64,000 bases of DNA, taken from Burkholderiales bacterium. GTDB taxonomy: Bacteria; Pseudomonadota; Gammaproteobacteria; Burkholderiales; Ga0077523. A program made the translations under genes and the position numbers. Below are positions 18,199-26,883 of the stretch, piece after piece. The stretch spans positions 151,144 to 215,143 of the forward strand of contig JAIESW010000029.1 in the NCBI GenBank assembly GCA_019745565.1. The letters run 5' to 3'. Each line of letters starts with the position of its first letter. Positions within the stretch are counted from its first letter, which is position 1. The notes under the pieces were generated by a model. That model worked only from the letters and a program-made list of their open reading frames with translations. It did no database searches and was not told the DNA's origin.

Positions 18199-19587
18199 TC
18201 AGACGATCTCGAAGTAGCGCTTCAACTCCCAGTCGGTCACGGCGTCCTGCCACTGGCGGTACTCCCAGTCGCGCGTCAGCGCGAAGTGGTCGACGAAGTC
18301 GTCGCCCAGCCAGTCGCGCGCCACTTTCGAGCGGCGGAAGATCTCGGTGGTGGCCGCCAGCGAGCGCGGGGCGCGCGGAATCTTCTCCGCTCCCTCGTTG
18401 GTGCCGCGGATCGCAGGTGTCGTGAGTTTGAGACCCTTCTCCACGCCATGCAGGCCGGCGGCAATCAGAGCGGCCACCGCGAGATAGGGGTTGATGTCCG
18501 CACCGGGGCAGCGCGTTTCCAGCCGGGTTGCCTTGGGCGACCCGGAGATCACGCGGAAGCTCGCCGTGCGGTTGTCCACGCCCCAGGTGGGTTTCACCGG
18601 GGCCCAGAAGCCGTCCACCAGCCGCTTGTAGCTGTTCACGGTGGGCCAGAACATCGGCGCGAACTCCATGGCCACCGCGACCTGCCCCGCGAGATAGCTC
18701 TCGAACAGCTTGCTCATCGAATGGCGGCCCTTCGCATCGAAGAAGACGTTCTTCTTGCCGTCCGACAGGCTCTGGTGCACGTGGCCGCTGCAGCCGGGAT
18801 AGGCCTGACTCCACTTGGCCATGAAGCTCGGCATGATGCCGAAGCGCGAGGCGATCTCCTTGGTGCCGGTCTTGAACAGCAGTGCGCGGTCGGCCGCTTC
18901 GAGCGCTTCGGAGAACGCGATCGCGGCCTCATACACGCCGGGACCCGTTTCGGTGTGCAACCCTTCGATGGGTACGCGGAACGCCGCCATCTCGTCCTGC
19001 AGCGCGTTGAAGTACTCGCGCGAATGGTTGGCCCGCAGCAGCGAGTAGCCGAACATGCCCGGCGTGACCGGCGTGGGCTCCACGCCCTTCTTGGCGGCCC
19101 AGCTCTGCGGCGTCTCGGTGAAGTTGAACCATTCGAACTCGAGGCCGCACATGGGCTGGAAACCCAGTTTGGCAGCGCGCTTCAGCACCCGCTTCAAGGT
19201 CTGCCGCGGGCAGATCGGATGCGGGCTGCCGTCCGCACTCACGAAGTCCCCGAGGAAGAACGGCACGTTGTTGTCCCAAGGCACCTGCCGGACCGTGTTG
19301 AGATCGAGGCGCACCTGGGCGTCGGGGTAGCCCTTGTGCCAGCCCGTGAGCAGCGTGTTGTCGTAGCAGACGTCGTGCATGTCCCAGCCCAGCACCACGT
19401 CGCAGAAGCCGAAACCGCCTTCCACGGCCGAGGCGAACTTGTCGCGGTGGAGGTACTTGCCGCGCAGGATGCCGTCGATATCGCTGACCGCGACCTTGAC
19501 CTTGCCACTGCCGGAGCGGGCGACCAGGTCGAGGGCGGGATGATGCGTCCGGGCGGCGGCCTGGACTTTCTTGCTGGCGCGGGCCAT
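18199..19587 (-). CDS. glutamine-synthetase family gamma-glutamyl-amine ligase
   Basis: A 462-residue glutamine-synthetase-fold ligase of the PuuA/GlnA4-like branch rather than housekeeping GlnA. Catalytic-core motifs are LEFEWFNF near residue 150, the ETGPGVYE substrate/metal region near 215, GCSGHVHQSL (metal-ligand His) near 268 and RLETRCPGADINPYLA near 355. It lacks the ammonia-specific N-terminal motifs of GlnA. Such enzymes use ATP to join glutamate to an amine: putrescine (PuuA), ethanolamine (GlnA4 of Streptomyces) and others. Its neighbours, an Fe-alcohol dehydrogenase and EutBC/EutA, favour ethanolamine (inference). Confidence 0.85.
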   Translation of the reverse strand: MARASKKVQAAARTHHPALDLVARSGSGKVKVAVSDIDGILRGKYLHRDKFASAVEGGFGFCDVVLGWDMHDVCYDNTLLTGWHKGYPDAQVRLDLNTVRQVPWDNNVPFFLGDFVSADGSPHPICPRQTLKRVLKRAAKLGFQPMCGLEFEWFNFTETPQSWAAKKGVEPTPVTPGMFGYSLLRANHSREYFNALQDEMAAFRVPIEGLHTETGPGVYEAAIAFSEALEAADRALLFKTGTKEIASRFGIMPSFMAKWSQAYPGCSGHVHQSLSDGKKNVFFDAKGRHSMSKLFESYLAGQVAVAMEFAPMFWPTVNSYKRLVDGFWAPVKPTWGVDNRTASFRVISGSPKATRLETRCPGADINPYLAVAALIAAGLHGVEKGLKLTTPAIRGTNEGAEKIPRAPRSLAATTEIFRRSKVARDWLGDDFVDHFALTRDWEYRQWQDAVTDWELKRYFEIV

Positions 19588-19677
19588 GGGGGTCTCCGGG
19601 TGTGTTCTGGTTCGAGTGGGGAAAAAGTTTGCCTTAAGACGAGGATGCCGGCCAACTCGGGGAGCGGGTCGACGTCG

Positions 19678-20043
19678 TCACGATTGCCGACCGGTCGTGG
19701 AGTACGCGCGGATGAACCGGTCGATCTCCTGCAGGACTGCATACTGATCGCGTACCGGCGCACCGATCGCGCCGATCGCCACCTTGTGGTCCAGGCCGGG
19801 GAAATGGCGCTCGACCACTTCTCCACCCATGGCCCGCACGCGCCGCCATCATCTCCGTGTTGCGCCGGGGCACCCACCAGTCGTCGTCGCCCGAGAGCAG
19901 CAGCATCGGCGGTTTGTTGCCCGTGACGTAGGAGATCGGCATCGCGCGCGTCAGCACGTTGCCGGTGGCTTCGAACACCGGCCCCCAGCGCGTGAGCGGG
20001 AACGTGTCGAGGCTGTACGGACCCGATACGCCGATCAGCGCTG
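19678..20043 (-). pseudogene. alpha/beta hydrolase remnant (truncated, frameshifted)
   Basis: The C-terminal part of an esterase-type alpha/beta hydrolase (BD-FAE/kynurenine-formamidase-like). It begins with IGVSGPYSLDTFPLT, continues through PPMLLLSGDDDWWVPRRNTEMMAARA, and then jumps frame: after about position 19835 the family sequence continues one frame over as GGEVVERHFPGLDHKVAIG and ends IDRFIRAYSTTGRQS at a TGA at 19678. A single-base deletion explains the break. The N-terminal half, with its nucleophile Ser, is missing because the VOC gene abuts it. It is therefore a decayed gene; assembly error is the alternative for the frameshift but not for the truncation. Confidence 0.65.
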
Positions 20044-20409
20044 CGCCTTGTGGCACACGGCCTCGATGTTGTGGCCTTCCGGATCGATCACGAAGGCGCC
20101 GTAGTAGTCCTTGTGATACTGCTCGCGGATCCCGGGCGCGCCGTTGTCGGTGCCGCCGGCCGCCAGCGCTGCCGCGTGGAACGCGCGTACCTGCTCGCGA
20201 TTCTCGGCTGCGAACGCGAGGTGCAACCGCGTCTCCGGTGGTTTGCCGTAAGCGCCGAACCAGAACTCCGGTTTACCGTCCTTTCCGAGCATGGCCCAGG
20301 CGTCGCCCTCCATTACGACGACGATGCCGAGCGGCTCCAGCGCCTTGGTGTAGAAGGCCTTGGCGCGGGCGAAGTTGGCGACGGCGTAGCCGATGTGGTC
20401 GAGGATCAT
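20035..20409 (-). CDS. VOC family protein
   Basis: A 124-residue vicinal oxygen chelate protein. MILDHIGYAVANFARAKAFY gives the first module half (His5), and GAFVIDPEGHNIEAVCH the second with its Glu ligand. It closely resembles the VOC protein at 11308-11676, including the AAGGTDNGAPGIR segment. Substrate unknown; dimerisation is expected. It follows the fused eutBC gene by 18 bases on the same strand and so is probably transcribed with it. Its 3' end abuts a hydrolase remnant, which suggests that a rearrangement joined two loci here. Confidence 0.87.
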   Translation of the reverse strand: MILDHIGYAVANFARAKAFYTKALEPLGIVVVMEGDAWAMLGKDGKPEFWFGAYGKPPETRLHLAFAAENREQVRAFHAAALAAGGTDNGAPGIREQYHKDYYGAFVIDPEGHNIEAVCHKAQR

Positions 20410-20427
20410 CTTTGTTCCCTTCGCGGT

Positions 20428-22620
20428 TCAAGGTCTGGTCTTTCGATCGCTCGCGATGAGGCTCTCCAGCCGATTCCCCGCCGCCTTGTGAGCGAGGATG
20501 TCGAAGATCTTCTCCGCCACCACGCTCCCGGCTTCCACCGGCGGCAGGCCGCCGGCGTAGATGTTCGAGATGACGGAATACTCGTAGCGCACGTCCGGAT
20601 TGCCGCTGAAGCGCGCCGCCTCGGCGCGGGTCTGCGGATCATCCAGGCGATACGCGAAGTACGCCGACATGCTGCGCGAGGCCAGCGCGTCGCCGCCGGG
20701 ACGCTCTCCGATCAGCACCAGCGTGAGCTTCGCTTGCAGCGCATCGCCCACCGCTTCGGCCAGCTTCACGCGTCCGAAGGGGGCGAGGATCGGCGGGCCG
20801 ATCTTGCAGTCGCGGCTGCGCAGTCCGTCGAGCAGCACCGGCAGCAGCGCGGGTACGTTGTGGTGGATGGCTTCGGCGGAAAGACCGTCGGACACCACGA
20901 TCTGCACGTCGCTGCGTTCGGGAGACAGTTGCGTACGCAGCTCGTCGGCGAGGCGGGAACCCAGCTCGGGATCGTTCAGATGCGCTTCGCGATCCCCGGC
21001 GGCCGTCCGGAAGCGGCGGAACGTGAGGCCGTCGACGGCGTCGATCCTCAGATCGGCGTAGATCGCTTCCCGGCCTACAGCCAGGTTCGCGCGCAGCGTG
21101 CGCGACACACGATCGGCCGGGCGCGGACCGGCGCTGTCGAAGCCGTAGGCCGCGGGGACGCTCTCCAGTAGCCGCTGGTACTCCGCGTCGGAACTGCAGA
21201 AGAGCCTCGGATTACCCCAGTGGGGCCCTCGCAGCACCGTGCCGTCTTCCGCCTCTTCGAAGATGCCGCGCTCCATGGCCCAACGCAGGAACTCGGGCGC
21301 GGGCTTCAGGCCGTGCACTTCGCGCAGCGTCTGGTCGTCGTGGCCGCTGGTATCGAAGTACGCGAGCATGCGGTCGGTGTGCAGGTGCACGTCCATGTAG
21401 TAGTTGCAGCCCGCCGCGGTCAGGAGCTGTGTCGCCATCTGCTGGCCTTCCAGCGTGATCTTCGAGTGCAGTGTGTAGCAGGGCGCCATGCCCATGGGCA
21501 GGCCCATCAGCTTCGCCATGCAGTGATCCTGCAGGTTCGACACGATCATCTCGACGTTGTCGAGGTGGGTCTCGGGCCCGATGAAGCCGGTCACGTTGTT
21601 CACCATGAACGGGTCGTAACGGCGCGCAAGCCCGTAGCACAGCGCTTCGCAGACGGCCATGTCCATGCCGTTGTGCTTGCCGTAGGTGAGTTCGCTGCCC
21701 TGGCCGGTTTCGAAGTACATCCACGTCGCGGCCACGTCGCGCAGCGGTCCGCGCTCCGCCATCGTGACGCAGGCCCGGTCGAGCAGGTCGACGGTCACGT
21801 CGAATTCCTCGGTCAGCGTGCGATCGGTGCCCGCGAGGCTCTGGAACAGGATCTCCACCGGATCACCGCGCTCCAGGCACGCAAGCTGTGTCTTCACGTG
21901 GCTCAGTACGCAGATCTGGGTAGGGGCACCGGTGGTCCGTCGCAGCTTGTCGAGATGGCGCAGCAGAGCGCCGATGTTCTCGACGGTATCGATGGCCGGA
22001 TTGACCCCGAGCAGCTGATCGCCGGACCCCATGGACAAACCGGCGTAGACCAGCATAGTGATGCCGTCGAGGTTGTCGCTCGGGTGATTGGGTTGCAGAC
22101 GCGAAGACAGCGTTCCGGGCAGGCCCAGCAGCGTGCGGGCCTTCGCCGAGCGCTTGGCCTTGCGCGCCACCAGGACCAGCTCGTGCACGTCCATCAGCTT
22201 CACCAGCGCCGCCGCCATCACGCCGGTCAACGCACCGCCCACCCGTTTCACTTCGGCGGGCGCGCTGCGCAGCAGATGGTCCTTGAGCGCGCCCAGCGTC
22301 ATCGAGGCGATCGAGCCGAATGCCTCGAGGTCGATGTCGTAGTTGACGCGCATCACGGAGTCCACGCGCCCCTTGTCGTCCGTGAGTGGGCGATCGTAGA
22401 GGTGTTGCAGCGTGAGGCCCGCGAGGATGTGCCGTGCCGCCTCACGCGTGACTTCGTCAGGCGCCGCGAGACCCGCCACCCGGTCACCGGCCTTGCTGAC
22501 GTCGGCGGCGCCGAGCAGCGCCTTGAGGCCCTTGAAGGTGAACGACCGGTCGAGGACCGTGGTCGCATAGATCTCGTCCGGTCGTGGATCGGGCACGACG
22601 ATGTCGGGGAGCGGCTTCAT
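20428..22620 (-). CDS. eutBC: ethanolamine ammonia-lyase, fused large (EutB) and small (EutC) subunits
   Basis: A 730-residue single-chain ethanolamine ammonia-lyase; the adenosylcobalamin enzyme converts ethanolamine to acetaldehyde and ammonia. Residues 1 to about 470 match EutB: GLSMGSGDQLLGVNPA, YFETGQGSELTYGKHNG and the late TAAGCNYYMDVHLHTDR. From about residue 490 to the end the sequence matches EutC: LTFRRFRTAAGDREAH, VQIVVSDGLSAEAIHHN and the B12-contacting IGPPILAPFGRVKLAEAVGDAL and LVLIGERPG. EutB and EutC are separate genes in enteric bacteria, so the fusion is notable. EutA lies 6 bases upstream; no shell genes of a Eut microcompartment are present, so catalysis should be free in the cytosol. 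Confidence 0.93.
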   Translation of the reverse strand: MKPLPDIVVPDPRPDEIYATTVLDRSFTFKGLKALLGAADVSKAGDRVAGLAAPDEVTREAARHILAGLTLQHLYDRPLTDDKGRVDSVMRVNYDIDLEAFGSIASMTLGALKDHLLRSAPAEVKRVGGALTGVMAAALVKLMDVHELVLVARKAKRSAKARTLLGLPGTLSSRLQPNHPSDNLDGITMLVYAGLSMGSGDQLLGVNPAIDTVENIGALLRHLDKLRRTTGAPTQICVLSHVKTQLACLERGDPVEILFQSLAGTDRTLTEEFDVTVDLLDRACVTMAERGPLRDVAATWMYFETGQGSELTYGKHNGMDMAVCEALCYGLARRYDPFMVNNVTGFIGPETHLDNVEMIVSNLQDHCMAKLMGLPMGMAPCYTLHSKITLEGQQMATQLLTAAGCNYYMDVHLHTDRMLAYFDTSGHDDQTLREVHGLKPAPEFLRWAMERGIFEEAEDGTVLRGPHWGNPRLFCSSDAEYQRLLESVPAAYGFDSAGPRPADRVSRTLRANLAVGREAIYADLRIDAVDGLTFRRFRTAAGDREAHLNDPELGSRLADELRTQLSPERSDVQIVVSDGLSAEAIHHNVPALLPVLLDGLRSRDCKIGPPILAPFGRVKLAEAVGDALQAKLTLVLIGERPGGDALASRSMSAYFAYRLDDPQTRAEAARFSGNPDVRYEYSVISNIYAGGLPPVEAGSVVAEKIFDILAHKAAGNRLESLIASDRKTRP

Positions 22621-22626
22621 CGCGGT

Positions 22627-24033
22627 TCAGTGCATCCCGTAGAACGACACCGGCACCACACCGTCGCGCGGCCGGCCGATGTTGGCGAAGTGTGCGTGCC
22701 GATCGGGCATCTCGTCCACCACGATCAGGCTGGTCCGTGCCCGGCCCCAGTCGGTCGCGTAGTTGCCGAGCGTCTTGCCGAGGTTGGGCTCCAGCAGCAG
22801 CACCAGGGGACGGTCGAGTGGTGACGCGTGCCCGAGGGCGCGCGCGATGCGTTCACCCAGCCGCTTGACTCCGTCTTGCGCCGGCATCGTTCCGAGGAAC
22901 TGGATGCATGCCCCGCGCGCATGCCGCCGAGCGAGCGCAATCGCATCGCCTATGGCGGCGGCGCCGGCACCGATGGGGAGGCGGGCGACGACCGGCAGAT
23001 CGCGCAGAGGCAGGACACCGGCATCCGGCAGGAACAGCGTCGTGCCGGAAACCTCGGTGCTGTGCAGCGCCAGCCCATAGACCGTGGCGCGGCCGCGCTG
23101 CTCCGGGACCATCGCATTGAGATCGCGCGCCAGCAATGGCGAGCGGGCGATGCGCAAGGCGAGATCGATCCCGAGATCGCCGAAATGCGTCGTGCCCGGC
23201 AACGGCTGACCGGCGGCATGGCGGTAGAGCAATTCACCGACCCCGCCGGAAAAGGTGATCGCGGCCCCGGTCGACCCCGGAAAGGCCACCTGCTCGTGCG
23301 TGCGCCCTACGGATGTGGCGAAGAAGGTGCTGTCGCCGCGCACGACGGCTTCCAGCGCGGCGACATACCAGTCGAGGACGGCGGCGAGGGCAGGTTCGTC
23401 CAGCACGTCGCCGACCTCGCGGCGAAGGTCCAGCGACTGCAGCAAAGCTCGGCCCTGCTGCGAGATCGACGTCAGGCGATAGGTGCCGGGTCGCACCTGG
23501 AAGTGGCGCGCGCCGATGTAGTGGCAGCCGGTCGCGGACACGTCACCGTCGAGCCCCAGGGCGGGATTGGTGGTGCCGCCGCCGATGTCGAGGTTGAGGA
23601 TCGGCCGACCCGGATGCAGCCGGCTCAAGGTCGAGCAGCTCCCCATGAATGCGAGCCACGACTCGAGGCAGGGATCGTCCGCCGTGGCCACCACCGCTTC
23701 GCCGATACGGTTGCCCACGGCGCGGGCGATGATCGTCGCGTTGTCGCGGAGCGCGGCGAGTCCGGTGATGATCGTGCCGCCCGCGAAGAAGTCCTGCGGC
23801 CGAAAACCGCTCGCGGCAAACCAGCGATCGAGCAGTGCATCGATCGCATCGGCGTCGATGCCGTCGTCGCGGAACGGCGTGAACACCGGCTCGGGCCGAT
23901 AGACGATCTCCGGGGATTCCAGTTCCATGCGCCCGGTGACGCCGTGATGTCCCACACGCGCCCGCGCCACGAGGGCACTGCTGGTGGTGGAGCCGAAGTC
24001 GAGGCCGATCAGGTGCACCGCGGTTCGGTCCAT
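22627..24033 (-). CDS. eutA: ethanolamine ammonia-lyase reactivating factor EutA
   Basis: A 468-residue EutA protein, the ATP-dependent chaperone that removes damaged cobalamin from ethanolamine ammonia-lyase. The actin/Hsp70-type phosphate-binding motif LDFGSTTSSALVAR lies near residue 10, and a second ATPase motif LNLDIGGGTTNPAL near residue 148; ITFSGGVGELLY is the adenosine-binding loop. The ATG at 24033 starts five bases after the upstream kinase stop codon, which favours it over extensions inside that gene. The next gene, eutBC, begins six bases after its stop. The tight spacing implies an operon in which lyase and reactivase are made together. Confidence 0.92.
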   Translation of the reverse strand: MDRTAVHLIGLDFGSTTSSALVARARVGHHGVTGRMELESPEIVYRPEPVFTPFRDDGIDADAIDALLDRWFAASGFRPQDFFAGGTIITGLAALRDNATIIARAVGNRIGEAVVATADDPCLESWLAFMGSCSTLSRLHPGRPILNLDIGGGTTNPALGLDGDVSATGCHYIGARHFQVRPGTYRLTSISQQGRALLQSLDLRREVGDVLDEPALAAVLDWYVAALEAVVRGDSTFFATSVGRTHEQVAFPGSTGAAITFSGGVGELLYRHAAGQPLPGTTHFGDLGIDLALRIARSPLLARDLNAMVPEQRGRATVYGLALHSTEVSGTTLFLPDAGVLPLRDLPVVARLPIGAGAAAIGDAIALARRHARGACIQFLGTMPAQDGVKRLGERIARALGHASPLDRPLVLLLEPNLGKTLGNYATDWGRARTSLIVVDEMPDRHAHFANIGRPRDGVVPVSFYGMH

Positions 24034-24037
24034 GGCA

Positions 24038-25495
24038 TCAGGCCGTCCGCCAACGGCGTGCCCGTTCGACCGCATCGGCGAAGCGCGCGTGCAGCTCCGG
24101 CGTCAACGGGCCGTCGGGCTCGACGATGCGATCCGGTGGTGCCACGGGCGGCAACGTCTCCAGCGGTCCAAAACCGGCACCGATGAAGGCGAACTGGGCG
24201 CATCCCAGCCCGGTGAGATCCGGGGTGGACGGCACGACGATCGTCCGGTCCAACGCCCGCGCCAGAAAGGAGCAGAAGTACGGATTGAGCGTGAGGCCGC
24301 CATCGACCGACACGGCCGACGCGAGCGGCACCCGTTCATTCATCGCCGCCAGAGCCTGCGCGCTGCGCAGCGCGACGCCTTCGAGGACGGCTTGAACGAG
24401 ATCGAGCCGGGTCGTGTCGAGCCCCATCCCGAGCCACAGGCCTGCGGCTGAGCGATCCCAGTAGGGGCAGGCCAATCCCGACAACGCCGGCACGAACGCG
24501 AGGCCGCGCTCGAGCGCGCTCGGTCTGGTGAGATCGCGCAGCTCGCGAAAGTTCGCGAACAATCCCAGGCGCTTCGCCCAATCGAGCGCCGACGCGGCGT
24601 TGAATACGCCCCCGTCGATGGCATAGGTAGTCCGCGTACCGAGACGCCACGCGACGGTCGGCAGGATCCCGGCATCCGGTGCGGCGACGGGCGTGTTGCC
24701 CGCCACGGCCAGGGCGAATGCACCGGTACCGAAGGTGATCTTCGCCTGGCCCTGCGCATGACAACCGTGTCCGAACAGGGCGGCCTGCTGGTCCACCATA
24801 CTCGCCACCAGCGGTATCCGCGTGCCGGTGATCACGCCATGCTCGAACACCGTCGGGCGGATCGGCGGCAGCAGGTCCATCGGCACGTCGAACAGGCGGC
24901 AGAGCTCCGGATCCCATTGCCCGGTCGCGAGATTCATGAGGCTGGTGCGCGACGCCGTGGTCACGTCGGTGGCGTAGGTGCCGCAGAGGCGGTCCAGGAA
25001 GTACGCATCGCTCGTGGCCAGTCGCAAGCGGCCCTTGCTCGCGAGCGACTTCGCTTCGGGAACGTGGTCGAGGATCCAGCGCAGCTTCGTCGCAGAGAAG
25101 TACGCGTCGAGCGGCAGGCCGGCACGCTCCAGGGTGAGCGATTCCGCTCCGTCGGCCTTGAGGCGCTCGATGGTGGGCTGGGTGCGATTGTCCTGCCACA
25201 CGATGGCGTTGCCGACCGGTTCGCCGGTTTCGGCGTCCCACGCGATCACCGTCTCGCCCTGGTTGTCGATGGCGAGTGCGTCCGCACCTTGCGCGTAGTC
25301 GAGGCACTGGCGGATGTTCGCGAGCAGTTCGCGCGGATCGTGTTCGACCCAGCCGGCCTGCGGGTAATGCTGGCGATGCTCCACCGAGAACATCGGCTGG
25401 AACGTGCCGTCCAGGAACAACTGGTGGGCCTTGGTCGCCGTGGTGCCCTGGTCGATGGCGACCACGAAGCGCGGGTGCTCTTCCTCTTCAGCCAT
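24038..25495 (-). CDS. FGGY-family carbohydrate kinase, glycerol-kinase-like
   Basis: A 485-residue FGGY kinase. The N-terminal AIDQGTTATKA phosphate-loop motif, AIDNQGETVIAWDAETGEP and IVWQDNRT are close to glycerol kinase, and the C-terminal half has ITFGTGAFALAV, VSVDGGLTLNPYF and DLTGLGCAQFA. It should phosphorylate a polyol, most likely glycerol, with ATP in the cytosol. It lies between eutA (downstream, 4-base gap) and a GlpB-like flavoprotein gene (15-base gap). This links a glycerol/glycerol-3-phosphate module to ethanolamine use, as if both parts of glycerophosphoethanolamine were consumed (inference). True substrate is not proven. Confidence 0.85.
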   Translation of the reverse strand: MAEEEEHPRFVVAIDQGTTATKAHQLFLDGTFQPMFSVEHRQHYPQAGWVEHDPRELLANIRQCLDYAQGADALAIDNQGETVIAWDAETGEPVGNAIVWQDNRTQPTIERLKADGAESLTLERAGLPLDAYFSATKLRWILDHVPEAKSLASKGRLRLATSDAYFLDRLCGTYATDVTTASRTSLMNLATGQWDPELCRLFDVPMDLLPPIRPTVFEHGVITGTRIPLVASMVDQQAALFGHGCHAQGQAKITFGTGAFALAVAGNTPVAAPDAGILPTVAWRLGTRTTYAIDGGVFNAASALDWAKRLGLFANFRELRDLTRPSALERGLAFVPALSGLACPYWDRSAAGLWLGMGLDTTRLDLVQAVLEGVALRSAQALAAMNERVPLASAVSVDGGLTLNPYFCSFLARALDRTIVVPSTPDLTGLGCAQFAFIGAGFGPLETLPPVAPPDRIVEPDGPLTPELHARFADAVERARRWRTA

Positions 25496-25510
25496 GGCGC
25501 TTCGCAGGGG

Positions 25511-26740
25511 TCATGGACGCGCGGGCTCTGCGAGATCCACCGCGAGGGATTCGACGCTGCCGAGATGCTGCGTGTCGAGCGGGAGGTAGAGCCGGCGTTC
25601 CGGCAGAAAGCGACGATCCTGCCCCCACAACTCGCGCTTGCCGGCCAGCACCCGCAGTCGACCGTTTGCCGGGCGCGCCACGCGGGCGTTGAACGGCAGC
25701 GCTGCCGGCAAAGGGGCCGGTGTCGCCGCGCGTTGCGGGCACACGTAGCGTACGGGTCCGTGCGCTTCGAGGGGGATCAGCCGCGTGGCAGCGGGCAATG
25801 CGTCGTGCAGGCTCGCAGCGATGGCATGGGCCACGGCACGGCCTTCGCTCCAGACGGTCCACGAGGGTTCCACCGGACGCAGCAGATTGCCGGCGGCGAA
25901 GAAGTCCGGATCGCTGCAGCGACCGTACTGGTCCACGACGGGGCCGCCAGTGCCGGCGTCGAGTGCGAGGTGGCTCGACCTCACGATGGCGGTCTCCGGC
26001 ACGAAACGGCCGGTGAAGACCACACCGTCGCAGGCGATGATCGAGCGCTCGCCCGCACGTTCGATCTCGATGCCCGTGACCGAGCGCGCGCCGTGGATCG
26101 CCACGACCTGTGTACGCGTGAGCACGCGGGTCGCGAAGGCGATGCGGGCGATCCAGGCGCCCGGTGCCGGTGCCAGGATGCGCTCGCCCGATTCGATCAT
26201 CGCGACCGGCTTGATGCCGGCGTGTCGCATGGTGAGGAGGCTCGAGAACGAGACGAACTCGGTGCCGACGATCACCGCGCGCCTGCACGGCTGGATGCGG
26301 GCGAGATACACGAGCTGTTGCAGGGCGCCGGTGGTGAAGACGCCCCAGGGTCGCGTGCCGGACACGAGGCGGGTCGAACGCGGGGTCTCGCGCGTACCGA
26401 GCGCGAGCAGTATCCGCTTCCCCGTCAGAGTCTCCTGGCCCTCCGGCGAAACGACGCGGATCCGACCGCCGGGTTCGAGCGCCAGCGCGGTCGTGCCGGT
26501 GCGCACTTCGACTCCCGCCGCCGCATGCGACAGGCGCTTTGCATACGACGGGCCGGTGAGTACCCGGCGGAATTCCTTCCAACCGAATCCAAGGTGTCCG
26601 CAGTGCCTCGGAACACCGCCGGCTTGTTGTTCACGTTCGATGACCAGCACGTCGCGGACGCCGAGACGTTTCAGTTCCGCCGCCGCGGCGAGCCCCGCCG
26701 GGCCGGCACCGAGGATGATGACGTCGTTGGTGGCAGTCAC
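25511..26740 (-). CDS. GlpB/HcnB-like FAD-dependent oxidoreductase
   Basis: A 409-residue flavoprotein of the pyridine-nucleotide-disulfide-like fold. An N-terminal Rossmann motif VIILGAGPAGLAAAAELKRLG binds FAD; LALGTRETPRSTR and the second nucleotide region AVIVGTEFVSF follow, and FAAGNLLRP is the closing FAD motif. It resembles the partner flavoproteins found beside GlpA-like dehydrogenases near glpK in several bacteria. The frame extends to 26761 via a TTG, but the GTG at 26740 directly precedes the first strand and is preferred. It sits between the FGGY kinase and the GlpA-like gene, from which a perfect 31-bp inverted repeat separates it. Confidence 0.8.
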   Translation of the reverse strand: MTATNDVIILGAGPAGLAAAAELKRLGVRDVLVIEREQQAGGVPRHCGHLGFGWKEFRRVLTGPSYAKRLSHAAAGVEVRTGTTALALEPGGRIRVVSPEGQETLTGKRILLALGTRETPRSTRLVSGTRPWGVFTTGALQQLVYLARIQPCRRAVIVGTEFVSFSSLLTMRHAGIKPVAMIESGERILAPAPGAWIARIAFATRVLTRTQVVAIHGARSVTGIEIERAGERSIIACDGVVFTGRFVPETAIVRSSHLALDAGTGGPVVDQYGRCSDPDFFAAGNLLRPVEPSWTVWSEGRAVAHAIAASLHDALPAATRLIPLEAHGPVRYVCPQRAATPAPLPAALPFNARVARPANGRLRVLAGKRELWGQDRRFLPERRLYLPLDTQHLGSVESLAVDLAEPARP

Positions 26741-26767
26741 GATGCTCTCAAGCGGGGGCAAACGTCT

Positions 26768-26872
26768 TGAAACACGAAGGACACGAAGAGCACGAAGGTC
26801 GCGAAGGCAAGGGAAGGAAAGGCAAGGGATCTCCTCGTGCTCCTTCGTGCTCTTCGTGTCCTTCGTGTTTCA
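26768..26872. repeat. perfect 31-bp inverted repeat built from CACGAAG-type subrepeats
   Basis: Left arm 26768-26798 and right arm 26842-26872 are exact reverse complements (31 bp), separated by 43 purine-rich bases. Each arm contains three near-copies of ACACGAAGG/AGCACGAAGG. It fills the gap between the GlpA-like gene (stop at 26884) and the GlpB-like gene (start at 26740), within a colinear gene run. It can form a long cruciform or an mRNA stem that may cause partial attenuation. Related CACGAAG repeats are known from intergenic DNA of many bacteria. Confidence 0.9.
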
Positions 26873-26883
26873 CGCTTTGCCTT

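Noticed and set aside
14622..19587. Putrescine (Puu) degradation cluster
   Set aside because: Ligase, dehydrogenase and hydrolase would fit, but there is no gamma-glutamylputrescine oxidase; an Fe-alcohol dehydrogenase is present instead and eut genes lie next door.
22828..24186. 452-codon plus-strand frame opposite eutA
   Set aside because: Antisense shadow; the minus strand has unambiguous EutA ATPase motifs.
26767..26880. Small peptide gene rich in His, Glu, Gly and Lys reading through the 31-bp repeat
   Set aside because: Its repetitive composition simply follows the CACGAAG subrepeats; no independent evidence of coding.
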